A stretch of 47,439 nt of DNA. Source: Lichtheimia corymbifera B2541. Taxonomy: Eukaryota > Mucoromycota > Mucoromycetes > Mucorales > Lichtheimiaceae. Below are positions 22,218 to 33,605 of the stretch, one piece after another; the stretch's first letter is position 1; every line of letters begins with the position of its first letter. The notes under the pieces are model-generated. The model had not been told where the DNA came from, did no database searches, and saw only the letters and a program-made list of their open reading frames with translations. Location: assembly GCA_000697475.1 (NCBI GenBank), contig JNEU01000823.1:1-47439 (forward strand). Direction: 5' to 3'. The translations under genes were made by a program, and so were the position numbers.

Positions 22218-22443
22218 ATCACATTATCCATTTTACATTTCGCTCCCCTTACACCTTCTCCTAACCATTCCCGAACATTCATGCATGAGAAATAAAATAG
22301 AATCCGTCGCATACATAAAAGCTCCATCATCATCATCATAAAATAAACGATTGTTGATAGCTGATATTCGTCACGTCGTGTGCGTATATATCACAAACAA
22401 GACATCCGCAGGTTTATTCGACGAGTTGCATACGATACACAGT

Positions 22444-23020
22444 TTAGAAAACGAGAGCAGCACCCTTGGTCTTCTTGTCACCACCCAACTCGAAGTGCTT
22501 GCAACGCTTGATGGGGAGCTGCATCTTGTACTTGCAGGCTATGAAGAAATATTATGCATCAGCCATTTTCCTAAATAATAATGTTCCTTATGATATATTA
22601 CCAGTGCATTCAAGACGAAGGACAATCTTCTTGGTAGTCTTTGCCTTCTTGTGGAAAACGGGCTTGGTCTGACCACCATAACCGGATTGCTTACGGTCGT
22701 AACGTCTCTTACCCTGGGCATAGAGCGAAGCCTTACCAGTCTTGTACTGGGTGACCTTGTGGGGAGTGTGCTTTCTGCACTTCTTGCCCTTGCAGAAGGT
22801 GTTTCTGGTCTTGGGAATGTTAACCTGTCATTGGGTGGAGAATGGGGGATCAGCATGGGGTCGTTCAAATATATATGTATATCGTCGTTTGGCATTTCCT
22901 TTAATCTCTCTCTCTGTAAATTCATCCCATCCATCCATCCATCGATTCATTCATCCATCCATCCATCCATCGTAGTCGTTGATATGAATCTCTCTCCCCA
23001 TTAATGTCTCAACCTACCAT
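22444..23020 (-). CDS. RPL42: 60S ribosomal protein eL42 (L44/L36A)
   Basis: Encodes 106 residues, the exact family length, in three exons: 23018-23020, 22602-22824 and 22444-22538. The sequence reads [20 protein letters not shown], then [17 protein letters not shown], and ends [16 protein letters not shown] before GAALVF, with the four zinc-binding cysteines (C12, C17, and the C-T-A-C and R-C-K sites). eL42 lies at the ribosomal E site. Residue 56 is proline, the form associated with cycloheximide sensitivity in fungi. The first coding exon is the ATG alone, followed by a 193-nt intron with a TCCA microsatellite. Confidence 0.97.
22924..22971. repeat. ATCC/TTCA tetranucleotide microsatellite
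   Basis: Repeated catc units with a few variants lie within the first intron of the eL42 gene. Confidence 0.9.
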
Positions 23021-23166
23021 GATGGACCGTCAATCAGCAAATGAGGAGGAAGTCTTGGTGGTCTGCCATCCAGTACAATTTTACCCAACCACGCCCGCTC
23101 CATCCGCTCAACACCAAATCCGGTAATTGGGCGGCGACTGCATATTATTGCAATAACTCTCTATTT

Positions 23167-25058
23167 TTATTGAGTTTCAGGAACGGCAATCAATGCACAA
23201 TTCTCTAAGCTAGTTGATCTATCCACATAATATACAAGCTCTGCTTTGAAACCATGTGCCTCTAAGTATCGCACACGCCCAATATCAATCACTCGTTTGC
23301 ATTGAAAACCAATATCCTCTCGTTCTTGGTGATCACGACCCGAATAATGATTCCTATATCATCATCAATCAATGAGTCTGGTAAACACCCTCTTTCCTTA
23401 CTCCCCACCAAAAGCTTACGTGCTCGCATCAGCATCGCCTTCTTCTCCTGCTATACATGCATGGTCATCACCACATTCTTGCGCGGTATTTTCACCATTC
23501 TTATCAGGTAAACCACATATAGCCCAACTGCTCATCTTGCATAATCTGGCAAAGTCGGTCTTTTCAAATCCGTTTCTTGTCAAGTATGCGGTGTTGGGAT
23601 ACATTTCGTAGCGACAAAGCTGATGGCAACAAAGTGCAATGATAATCCCGGAGATAGGTGTCCTATGCATTCAATCAGTACAAGCTATATAGAATTATAC
23701 AAAGTCTTCTAGTACTCACTTGTTACCATTGGCTCGTTCTTTTTCGACATAATTCATCAAGCACTTTAGGGTGATATCGGTTGCACTGCCACATAAATGC
23801 TTGGAAAAGGCCACCAGCTGTTTACGTTGACCCTTGTCATCGGATAATGCTTGTACTCGAGATAATTCCAAATCCTTGATATCAATCGTAATTCGTTGTA
23901 CAGTTGACTTTTTCTCTGAATGACCCAACAAGACATTATCCACCTAAATGCTCATGGAAACATCTTAGTATCATCATTGCTGCTATCTTTGAATAAAAAT
24001 GTCATCTACCTTGTTTCGCACCAGTTTTCGATCCACCAAAACATAGGTCGCTTCACCATTCACCTCGCCCAGAGCATTCTTTAGGTAGCTAGAAGTCTCG
24101 CCTTGTTCATGTTAACATTAGGTTCATCTTCTGGTATGGAAAAGGTCCCTTACCTTTACCAGCACCAAATTCAATAAAGCATGCACTCTTGTCATCCAAC
24201 ATGCCACATCGCTCCATATGTCCCAGTAAAGATGACTATATCTCTCCTGTGTCAACCTTTGTATAGGGTGCATCGCGTCATGCATGTATCATACCTGTTG
24301 ATCAAGATGCTTGGTTCGCTTCACTTGCTCTCTAGTCGAAAAAAGTGTGAGTTGTATGAAGACATCAACACCGGCCTACCACCTACCTTTTGCTTTCCGC
24401 TGTATCATTCTTCAACACCACCGTTTCAATGGGTGAAGGCAATTCCTGGCGATATGTCTTTTGCGCCTTATCGATAATGGTATCCAGATCCTCCTTTGCA
24501 AGCTCGGATAACTGAACACGTACAAGCCAAGGTTGTGGATGCATATTCTTGTGTGAATAAATGGTCTTTTGAAACTCGAGTTCCTCGGTCGATAGTGGAA
24601 GGGAGCAATTGATATTGAGTGAGTGATATTGTTCGGGAGCACGTGGACGAGCATTGCATCGGCTCTTCATGTGTTCCTCCAGGACGTTTTCATACACTGT
24701 GCTGCAAGGTAGGGGATGGTCAATGCAAGACGTATTTTTGTGTGGCATTTTATGACACGTACTGTGAAGGATCATATGGACAAGGAATACGGCGGTTGGA
24801 TGATGCATCAAGGTCATGGCTCAAATGCTCGCCACAATACTTGTTGGTCTTTTTGGCTAGTAAGCTGCAATATTTTCTCTTGTACGCAACCCAGAATTGA
24901 CCTGTGCATTCAATGCTTAAATCCCCATCCCCATGCTGCACCCTTGATCAACACTTACATTGGCCCGGTCTGTCAGGCGGTGGTGGAATGGGATCGCCTG
25001 GTCTTATCTTTTTCTTTTTTGCGATCTTGGATGGCTTGGCATGTGGCTCCTTGGGCAT
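23167..25058 (-). CDS. TRM13: tRNA 2'-O-methyltransferase Trm13
   Basis: Encodes 472 residues in nine exons: 24959-25058, 24763-24901, 24387-24701, 24295-24331, 24154-24235, 24010-24101, 23720-23943, 23420-23662 and 23167-23353. Recognised parts: CCCH-type zinc segment CQFWVAYKRKYC, KYCGEHL, RIPCPYDPSHTVY; a second finger-like piece CNARPRAPEQY (the U11-48K CHHC type known in this family); the methyltransferase core FIEFGAGKGE, VLVDR, FSKHLCGSATDITLKC, IIIALCCHQLCRYE and KMSSWAICG. Trm13 methylates the ribose of residue 4 in the acceptor stem of several tRNAs. The junction at exon 2/3 uses cCA|gtacgt so that DPSHTVYE is restored. The start is the first ATG before PKEPHAKPSKIAKKKK; an upstream open stretch has no ATG. 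Confidence 0.93.
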
Positions 25059-25368
25059 GGCAGATCGTTCTGGAAATAAGGTAGCGGGAGGAGGAGGAGG
25101 AGGAAAAAGAAGTGGGCGGTTGCTGCACAACACACCACCTCACCGTTTTGACAACAACCTTTACACGCATAATCTGTATAGCATGACAACCATCTCCCAG
25201 GCAACCCATCTGCACGTAGATACACCCTACCTCACCCCACCCCAACACACAATAAACGTGATTCCTCTTTTGAAACATTTCACAATGAAAAAGATGTACA
25301 AACAATGAGCCTTATGCTGTGCTACATGGATCCCGGGTTCCCCGTTTTATTCAAACGATACAATCCAT

Positions 25369-26085
25369 TTAATCATTCTTTTTTGCTAATGCCTCAACAA
25401 TGGCGTTGGCCACTGCGAAAGAGCTAGCTGGGTTTTGACCGGTCAACAAGCGCGTGCCTTTACCCACAACATGTTCACCCCATGGTTCAGCAGCTTTGGA
25501 ATATTTGCCACCATGTTCACGAAGGCGATCTTCGAGCATGAAAGGCATTTGGCTGCTAAGTTGGACTTGATCCTCTTCTGCATTACTGAAACCGGTGACG
25601 TCGTGACCATCCACGAGATAACGTTCGCCGTTATTGACTTTGACATTGACAAGACCAGCTGGACCATGGCACACGGCACCAACCACACCACCACGTTCGT
25701 ATACCTTGGCGACAATGTTGGCTGCTTCCTTATTATCGGCCAAATCAAACATGGGGCCATGACCACCAGGGAAAAAGACGCCCACAAGTTGATCAATATC
25801 GGCTGCTGACAAATCGCTTAGCTTTTCAGTGTTCTCCAATGCTGCGGTGACTTTTGCGTTGTTGAGGAACTCTTTGCATGTAGGGTCGTCACGGAAAGCT
25901 TCCAAAGAGCTTGGATCCAAAGGAGACTTGCCACCCAAAGGTGTCGCGTATCGGATGTTATAATGCTTGGATAACACATGGAGAGGATGAGCAACCTCGG
26001 GCAAGTAATAGCCGGTGGTCTTGCCCGTAGTGCCGAGTTGGCTATGCGAGGTAAGAATGAATAGCAATGTACCCTTGGTTGACAT
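25369..26085 (-). CDS. Hsp31-like DJ-1/PfpI family protein
   Basis: Encodes 238 residues in one exon. The nucleophile elbow is GVVGAVCHGPAGL with Cys139 and His140; Glu30 sits in YYLPEVAHPLHVL, completing the expected Glu-Cys-His set of yeast Hsp31. Other family words are FFPGGHGPMFDLADN, DGHDVTGFSNAEED and LLTGQNPASS. Members are stress-induced chaperones with glutathione-independent glyoxalase (methylglyoxal to lactate) activity. It is one of only three intronless protein genes in the window. It is divergent from eEF2 and shares a 668-bp upstream region with it. Confidence 0.95.
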   Translation of the reverse strand: MSTKGTLLFILTSHSQLGTTGKTTGYYLPEVAHPLHVLSKHYNIRYATPLGGKSPLDPSSLEAFRDDPTCKEFLNNAKVTAALENTEKLSDLSAADIDQLVGVFFPGGHGPMFDLADNKEAANIVAKVYERGGVVGAVCHGPAGLVNVKVNNGERYLVDGHDVTGFSNAEEDQVQLSSQMPFMLEDRLREHGGKYSKAAEPWGEHVVGKGTRLLTGQNPASSFAVANAIVEALAKKND

Positions 26086-26753
26086 GATGATAAAAGTGAT
26101 ATGGAAAGTAAAGAGTTGGCTTGGTAACGCGTGTTGCCCTTAAATACAAAGAACTAAGACATGGAGATTCAAACTTTCAAGGGATAGTTAAAATGAATGT
26201 AGGCAACCCGAACACCTTTCATCATCCACATTACACGAGTAATTTTATCAGATGACGTATGCCCAAAGCATTTACAGACACAGCCCCCATTAATGGATTA
26301 GTAAGCGTAAAGCAGTAGTGGTATATGGAACATGGAAGAAAGCCTTAGAGATAGGAGGGATGGAGAAGAAAGGGAGGCTCTACTTTGGATAAGCAAAGTA
26401 ATAAATACAACACAAGGCTGCACCATTTTCATGCATCATGCAGCAGCCCCGCTACTTTTTACGCATTGGGACCACTCGAAATGTCTCGCGTTATTTTAAT
26501 GCTAGCATAGCTCATGTTGACGTGCGGCGGATAAGCATCAAAACCAATAATTGCTTTGAGTATGGTAGGGTATTGGATATTGACATGGGTTTTGGTTGTG
26601 CGCGTGTGTGGGACAAGATGCTTTTTAGTTATGCGTGTGTAAAAAAAAAGTTTGTGGCGGGGGAGCAAAGCTCTGACGGGGGCAAGGTGTAAATCGGGAC
26701 AAGGACACTGATTGCATTTGAGTACATCCCTTCCTTCACACTCAAACGTCAAA
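26086..26753. promoter_or_regulatory. Shared upstream region of Hsp31-like and eEF2 genes
   Basis: This 668-bp divergent intergenic region holds no gene. I found no certain named element; the segment just before the eEF2 ATG (26720-26750) is CT/CA-rich, as in other leaders here. The small open frames inside read through low-quality sequence. Confidence 0.45.
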
Positions 26754-29687
26754 ATGGGTACGTAGAATCAATGCATCCATCACATGCATCCATCATCCAT
26801 CCATGGCATAACTGTGGGATGAGCACATGTATCTGTGGGAAAATGTACTAAAACTTTATTATTATCCTTCTTTGTTTACTTTTTGATGCCTGATTAGTGG
26901 TAAGTGTCTATACATAGCCATGCTCATTCAATGACATGAGGTACTCAATTCGCTGCTTTTCTTCCCATGAAATAGAACTTTACTGTTGAGGAGATCCGTG
27001 GTTTGATGGTAAGTGTCGCATGGCAACCTTGTCAAGGACACCCGCAGTTGTACTCATTCTATCCATAGGACAAAGTTACCAATGTCCGTAACATGTCTGT
27101 CATTGCTCACGTCGATCACGGCAAGTCTACTTTGACCGATTCCTTGGTGTCCAAGGCCGGTATTATCTCTGCTGGTCGTGCTGGTGAAACTCGTTTCATG
27201 GATACCCGTAAGGATGAACAAGAACGTGGTATTACCATCAAGTCCACTGCTATCTCCATGTATTTCCCTCTCGCTGATCCCAAGGATGTTGAGGAAATCA
27301 AGGGCCAAAAGGTCGATGGTATGTTGTTGTTTGCTTATAAAGCATGATAGATTCTCACCAATATACATTATAGGCCACGAATTCTTGATCAACTTGATTG
27401 ATTCTCCTGGTCACGTTGATTTCTCTTCTGAAGTCACTGCTGCCCTTCGTGTCACTGATGGTGCTCTTGTCGTCGTCGACTGTATTGAAGGTGTCTGTGT
27501 CCAAACTGAGACCGTCTTGCGTCAAGCCCTTGGTGAGCGTATCAAGCCCGTCATCGTCATCAACAAGATCGATCGTGCTTTGCTCGAATTGCAATTGGAG
27601 AAGGAAGAACTCTACAACGTATGTATTATATATATCTTGTTTACAAATGATGAATGGTTTTATTCATTTTTTATTTCATTATTTAGGCTTTCTCCCGTAC
27701 CATCGAATCCGTCAACGTCATCATTGCCACTTACTTTGATGAAGCTCTTGGTGATGTTCAGGTCTATCCTGAGAAGGGTACCGTTGCTTTCGCTTCCGGT
27801 CTCCACGGTTGGGGTTTCACTCTTCGTCAATTCGCTGTCCGTTACTCCAAGAAGTTCGGTGTTGACAAGGAAAAGATGATGCAACGTCTCTGGGGTGAGA
27901 GCTACTTCAACCCTAAGACCAAGAAGTGGACCAACAAGGGCACTGATGCTGATGGCAAGCAATTGGACCGTGCTTTCAACATGTTCGTTTTGGACCCTAT
28001 CTACCGTATCTTCGATTCTATCATGAACTTCAAGAAGGATCAAACCGCTACCCTTTTGGAGAAGCTCGAGATCAAGCTTACCAACGAAGAGAAGGATCTT
28101 GAAGGCAAGCAACTTCTTAAGGTTGTTATGCGCAAGTTCTTGCCTGCTGGTGACGCTCTTTTGGAAATGATCTGTATCCACTTGCCTTCTCCTGTTACTG
28201 CTCAAAAGTACCGTGTTGTCAACTTGTACGAAGGTCCTACTGATGATGAGTGCGCTGTTGGTATCCGTGACTGTGACCCCAACGGTCCTCTTATGATGTA
28301 CGTCTCCAAGATGGTTCCTACCTCCGATAAGGGTCGTTTCTACGCTTTCGGTCGTGTCTTCTCTGGTACCATCCGTGCTGGTCTTAAGGTCCGTATCCAA
28401 GGTCCTAACTACGTTCCTGGTCAAAAGAACGACTTGGCTATCAAGTCTATCCAACGTACCGTTCTTATGATGGGTCGTAACACTGAAGCCATTGATGACT
28501 GCCCTGCTGGTAACATCATTGGTCTTGTTGGTGTTGATCAATTCTTGGTCAAGTCTGGTACCATCACCACCTCCGAGTCTGCTCACAACATGAAGGTCAT
28601 GAAGTTCTCTGTCTCTCCTGTCGTGCAAGTTGCTGTTGATGTCAAGAACGCCAACGATTTGCCCAAGCTTGTTGAAGGTCTTAAGCGTCTTGCCAAGTCC
28701 GATCCTTGTGTCTTGACCTACACCTCTGACTCTGGTGAACACATTGTTGCTGGTGCTGGTGAACTTCACTTGGAAATTATCTTGAAGGATCTTGAAGAGG
28801 ATCACGCTCAAGTCCCTATCCGCACTGGTGACCCCGTTGTCCAATACCGTGAGACTGTCACTGCTGAGTCCTCCATGGATTGTTTGTCCAAGTCTCCCAA
28901 CAAGCACAACCGTATCTACATGCGTGCTGCTCCCTTGGATGATGAGCTTGCTAACGAAATTGAAGCTGGCAAGATTGGTCCTAAGGATGATTTCAAGGCT
29001 CGTGCTCGTATCCTTGCTGATAAGTATGAGTGGGATGTTACTGAGGCCCGTAAGATCTGGTGTTTCGGTCCCGATGCCACTGGTCCCAACCTTGTTGTTG
29101 ATGTCACCAAGGCTGTTCAATACTTGAACGAAATTAAGGATTCTTGTGTTGCTGCTTTCCAATGGGCTACCAAGGAAGGTCCTCTTGCCGAAGAAAACTT
29201 GCGTGGTACCCGCTTCAACATTCTTGATGTCACCCTTCACGCTGATGCTATCCATCGTGGTGGTGGTCAAATCATCCCTACCTTCCGTCGTGTTGTGTAT
29301 GCTTCTATGCTCACTGCTCAACCTGGTATCCAAGAACCCATGTACCTTGTCGAAATCCAAGTTCCCGAAAGCGCCATCGGTGGTATCTACTCTGTGCTCA
29401 ACCGTCGTCGTGGTGTTGTCTTCTCTGAGGAACAACGTCCTGGTACTCCTATGATGACCGTCAAGGCTCACATGCCCGTCAACGAATCTTTCGGCTTCAC
29501 TGCTGATCTTCGTGCTGCCACTGCTGGTCAAGCCTTCCCTCAAGCTGTCTTTGACCACTGGTCTGCTATGAGCGGTGATCCTTTGACCCCTGGTAACAAG
29601 GTCTACGACATCATCCGTGCCGTCCGTAAGAGAAAGGGTCTTGTTGAGGACATTCCTGGCCTTGACAAGTACTACGACAAGTTGTAA
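26754..29687 (+). CDS. EFT1: Translation elongation factor 2 (eEF2)
   Basis: Encodes 844 residues in six exons: 26754-26757, 26898-26899, 26976-27008, 27069-27318, 27374-27618 and 27687-29687. eEF2 is the GTPase that drives ribosomal translocation. GTP-binding motifs are [20 protein letters not shown] and NKIDR. The diphthamide loop reads [12 protein letters not shown], with the modified His at residue 701, and the C-terminus GLDKYYDKL is typical. The N-terminus [20 protein letters not shown] is only obtained by joining ATGG to a 2-nt exon TG (26898-26899), which is bounded by consensus sites (ctgattag and gtaagtg), and then to AACTTT. Codon use is strongly biased (GGT, CGT, GTC/GTT, AAG), as expected for a very highly expressed gene. 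Confidence 0.96.
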
Positions 29688-29816
29688 TAGAGCTTTCCTG
29701 TATGTAAATAGAAGTATAAAAACACAAATCACACACAATGCAATGCCAACAATATATAAAAAAGTATCATCTTTTTGTTTTAACATGTGTAAAAATGAAA
29801 CATCTTATGGCATTTT

Positions 29817-31136
29817 CTACAATATGTGTATATAATTGTTGATCCTCTCCTTTTGATTCTGCGAAATGCATTCAGCAATCCATACGATATTCCTAATCTC
29901 CTGCTCTCTCAGCTTGACATATGCGTAAAAGATGCCGTAATTGAATTGCTGTTGAAACGCCAATCGATTCAAGAAAACTTCATGCTCGAAAAACTTGTCT
30001 TCCACAGTCTTGTCACCAGTTGCAGTATCAAAGAAATCACGATATTCCTACCACCCATGGTTCCCATCAATAATCCATCATCACCTCGGTTACACCATCT
30101 ATCTTCATACCTGGAATGCTTCACAGGCTGCCTTTACTTGCTCATATTCATCCGCTGCTGCCAAACGTGCATTGCCTTCTGGATAGAGTCGGCCAATAGT
30201 GGGAAACAGATTTCTGCGTTCATGTTTTGGTAATTCGGTGCCAAATGAATTGATGGTGATATTGATGGAACGTCGATCGGCTTCAAACTGCGAGAGGGGG
30301 TGGATGGTTGTGAGTGAATCATCCCCTTCCTGTGCTTTTCATTTACCTGCAGGATATCTCCCATCACTTCAGCTGTTGCTCCTCCCAATTCTTGACAATA
30401 ATCATAAAAGTCTTCCAAATAGGCCTTGTATAAAGTGTTGCGAATGATTTCAATGTTGAGTTCATCCAGATCTTGAGCGCTGAGACAGTTGGCAAAATAG
30501 GGAGCAAGAGGAGTTTCCACCAACACGGTGTTGTATAATTCAGCGACTGTTGTTGCCACACATAACGCAGGCATCGCATCAAATCGACCCAAAGGATGGC
30601 ATCGGGCTAATAATTCTTGTGTATTGCGTTCGTGCAGCGTACCGGTAATGAGCAAGATCACGTTATCAATCATGTACTGATATCTATTAACAACCACACC
30701 CCTGAATATTAGCCACATCACATATCCAAACCTTCTTCCAACATGTGTCTTCATACTTGCGTAATATATTCTAAAAACTTGGAGAGTGGTGCTACTGCAT
30801 TGTCACGAATATAGTTGAATTCATCCACCAGCCGATCCGTTAAGCGATCCGCAAACGTCGATGTCGCAATAGGTGAAGGCTCATTTTGTAGTAGGTTGCC
30901 GTAATCTGTAGCGCCAAGTTGCAAACGTAGATCTTCACGTGGAAAGGGAGTAGCGTGTGTGTGTTAAAAGAGTGGGAAAAAAAAAAAAAGAAAGAAGACA
31001 AGGATAAAAAAGAACACTCACCCTCCAGTGTCTCACATTGAGTAAGATTCATGTATTGGGTAGTTGTCAAGATACCGGAAAAGAATCCACGCAACACGCC
31101 ATCAATATATCCGTTGTTCTCGTTATAGAATAACAT
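29817..31136 (-). CDS. VMA6: V-type ATPase subunit d (Vma6)
   Basis: Encodes 343 residues in five exons: 31022-31136, 30761-30932, 30347-30683, 30111-30287 and 29817-30047. Conserved words: [117 protein letters not shown] and [10 protein letters not shown] at the end. Subunit d is the cup-like stator/rotor connector of the V0 sector on vacuolar membranes. The second intron is best explained by a GC donor (ATTAC|gcaagt), which restores the conserved Y-I-T-Y-x-Y-M-I-D. A GT donor 4 nt later with another acceptor would drop one residue. Only 94 bp separate this start from the upstream stop of the polymerase gene. Confidence 0.95.
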
Positions 31137-31230
31137 GAAAGAAAAGAAGAACAAATAATGCAGCTAGAACACCACTTGAATCTCAGGAGATTAAGGTAAC
31201 ACAAAATGAAATGCAGCCAGCTCTTTTTGT

Positions 31231-33605
31231 TTATCGTGGTTGAAAGAATAAATTCCGTTTTGATTGTTCTTGTTCTACTTTGGGTCTTTTCACTGATCCT
31301 ACTACATTCGATTGACTAGTAGCTCTTTCTTCTATTTGTAAATCTAATGCAAAATGATAATCCGTATGCTCATCCACTTGGTCAACGGGAATTGGCTTCA
31401 AGCACTTGTCGCATTTCCAATATTGGCCGTTATCCTCATTCATGTCTTGATTGCTCCTTTTACAAAAGTAATCCAAAGGTCCTCCTTTTCTCTTGTTGCG
31501 AGTGGGTGATGATGATGATGATGACGGCTGCTTTTTGCTGTAAAACTCCAAAATGCTTCCTTTCTTTATGGTCGTTTCATTGGATGGTGAGGATGATGAT
31601 GATGATGATGATGGCGGTGGTGGTGTAGTCAATTCATCTCTTGGGGTATTTGATGGTGGTGGAGTATGTGCACTTTTGCTGGACGATGATGATGATTCTC
31701 CATTCTGAATAAAGAACTGGGAAATGTCGCAATGCTTTCCAGCTTCATCTGCTACTAGCCCAGTCGCTTGCAACGCAAAGCCTATGCATGGATACAGTCC
31801 TTCAATCGATGATAATGCTTCGGTCACTTTTTGCAATAGCCTTTCTATTGTCATGCTTTAGCCTATTTTGTCATGATAGGGATGATTTGGAATACGAACC
31901 TGGATTGCGGAAATTGGCTCGTGTATACATGGGTAAGGACTTGGTTCGGTAGATTGTGTCATGCGTGGCTCGGAAGTGTATCTAATAAAAGTCAATGTGA
32001 TGATGACACATGGCACGGCTTGATTTGTACTTACTGTCAATGTCTTGGGCCATAGTGAGAAATCCTCCAAATTCGTCATAATGCGATTGTGAAGCTCTGC
32101 ACTCATTATCCCAATCCAATTCTGCATTTGCTTTGCATCCTGCACTGGCTTTACAAACGACTTGGCTGCCATCAATGACTTTGGTGCTTTTGTAGGCAAG
32201 ACTATGGTATACACTCTTAGCATCGAACATCTGCTTCCAAGAGCACGTCTTACCTTCTTCATCATCCTCTCCTCGTACGATATTGTAAATCCATGTCCCT
32301 GTCGACTCTCCGAATTTCCGCCGAAGATCCTCAAGGCTAAATTGCCTATAATACAATAACCGTTAACCAAACACAATAAACCAAACTTCAACATCAACAT
32401 ACCACACATCACCAGCCGTACTTATACCGAGATCCGTCTCCACTTCATTGCCAAGTTTGCCACCCAAATTGCGTATATTCATGAAGGGCATATCGCGCAT
32501 GAAATCTTGTACTCCACATGTACGCACTACCGTCTATACAACAGGCATCATTAGCACGTCAATCGTTCGTCCTTCTTCATGACAGGTCTACCTGGTTATT
32601 AGGCTTGTTTTGGCTTGATCCTAACTTTGCAACCACCTTATTGTGTGCAATGCCTAATAATAAAATTATTAGTCTTATCATCTAAGTACCATAGAAAAAC
32701 ACGCATTACCTGCTGAGCAAGTATAGTGGAGCTCATTATACACCTCTTGACGAATTTCTTTTGCAACTCTTGCACCCACGGCTAGTTGTAGATCCTTCCA
32801 TGTGGTTGTAGTCTCTTCTTTCCCAATGGGCACGCCAAGTTCATCCCAATCGATATCCACGCCGCATACTTGATCATCAATCTTATCCGAGAGATGGGGT
32901 ACATATTCATCGATAATCTTTTTGTTGACGGTATCAGTCAAATCAAGGAATCCTTCATCCAACCCTATCCGCTGAATAGTTTTGCAGTACTTGCGGAAGA
33001 TCTTGAATATATTCTTGGACGCCGCACGATAAGGATCAAGGGAGACTTTATGGGTGGAGCGACTTGGTGATGGATAATACTGGGGCTCGATATCTCCAGG
33101 TCCATACGTTGCCACGTGAAGGAATTTGATATCTACCAACCACAAATACAGTAAGAGAACCATATACCATGCAAAAAGGGATGACTTACCAGGACATATC
33201 TTAAGCGCCTCAGGAAGAGATGTGCGTTTCTTGACACCTGCTTGTCGTGCTGGATAATTCACTACACCGCCCAAAAAATACATTCATCAGACACACACAC
33301 GTATGTCTATAGACATGATCATCACTCGTACCTGCTATAAGGAGATCCCATTGTCGTACTGCAGCCGGCTGCTCTGGTGGTATTCCGAGCCGTGTCATTT
33401 CTATATTGAATCGGCCATTAGCGACATGTTGTTGCTCCCTGGATATACAGCTACTTGCCCACTTGACAGTAAAAGCAATCTATGAAGCGGCAATGGTGAG
33501 TATAATATTGAAAGTGCCTTTCTCCATGAGTACGTCATAACGCTCACCCAAATCGATATGCACAATGCATCGTGATCCTTTGAGACTGGTTGGCAGATCC
33601 GACAT
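31231..33605 (-). CDS. RAD30: DNA polymerase eta (Rad30, Y-family translesion polymerase)
   Basis: Encodes 596 residues in eleven exons: 33548-33605, 33459-33479, 33332-33400, 33190-33261, 32710-33132, 32592-32653, 32403-32533, 32254-32345, 32035-32201, 31900-31981 and 31231-31844. Catalytic-domain motifs: HIDLDCFYCQVEM, LLIAVNYPARQAGVKK, TIQRIGLDEGFLDLTD (catalytic Asp-Glu), YTCSAGIAHNKVVAKLGS and NIRNLGGKLG. The little-finger domain follows (KSLMAAKSF and IHFRATHDTIYR). The tail has a UBZ3-type zinc finger (CDKC, then HTDYH) and several PCNA-binding-like pieces. Pol eta copies past UV photoproducts. The second intron uses a GC donor (GTGG|gcaagt), restoring CQVEMTRLG. The apparent ATG at 31852-31854 is intronic. 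Confidence 0.93.

Noticed and set aside
27660..29786. 708-codon open frame antisense to eEF2
   Set aside because: It is a shadow of the strongly biased codon use of eEF2 on the other strand. It has no family signal and runs past the gene end by chance.
31852..31854. Independent gene starting at ATG 31854 for the polymerase eta tail
   Set aside because: The ATG is intronic; the acceptor gacaatag joins this exon in frame to the little-finger domain.
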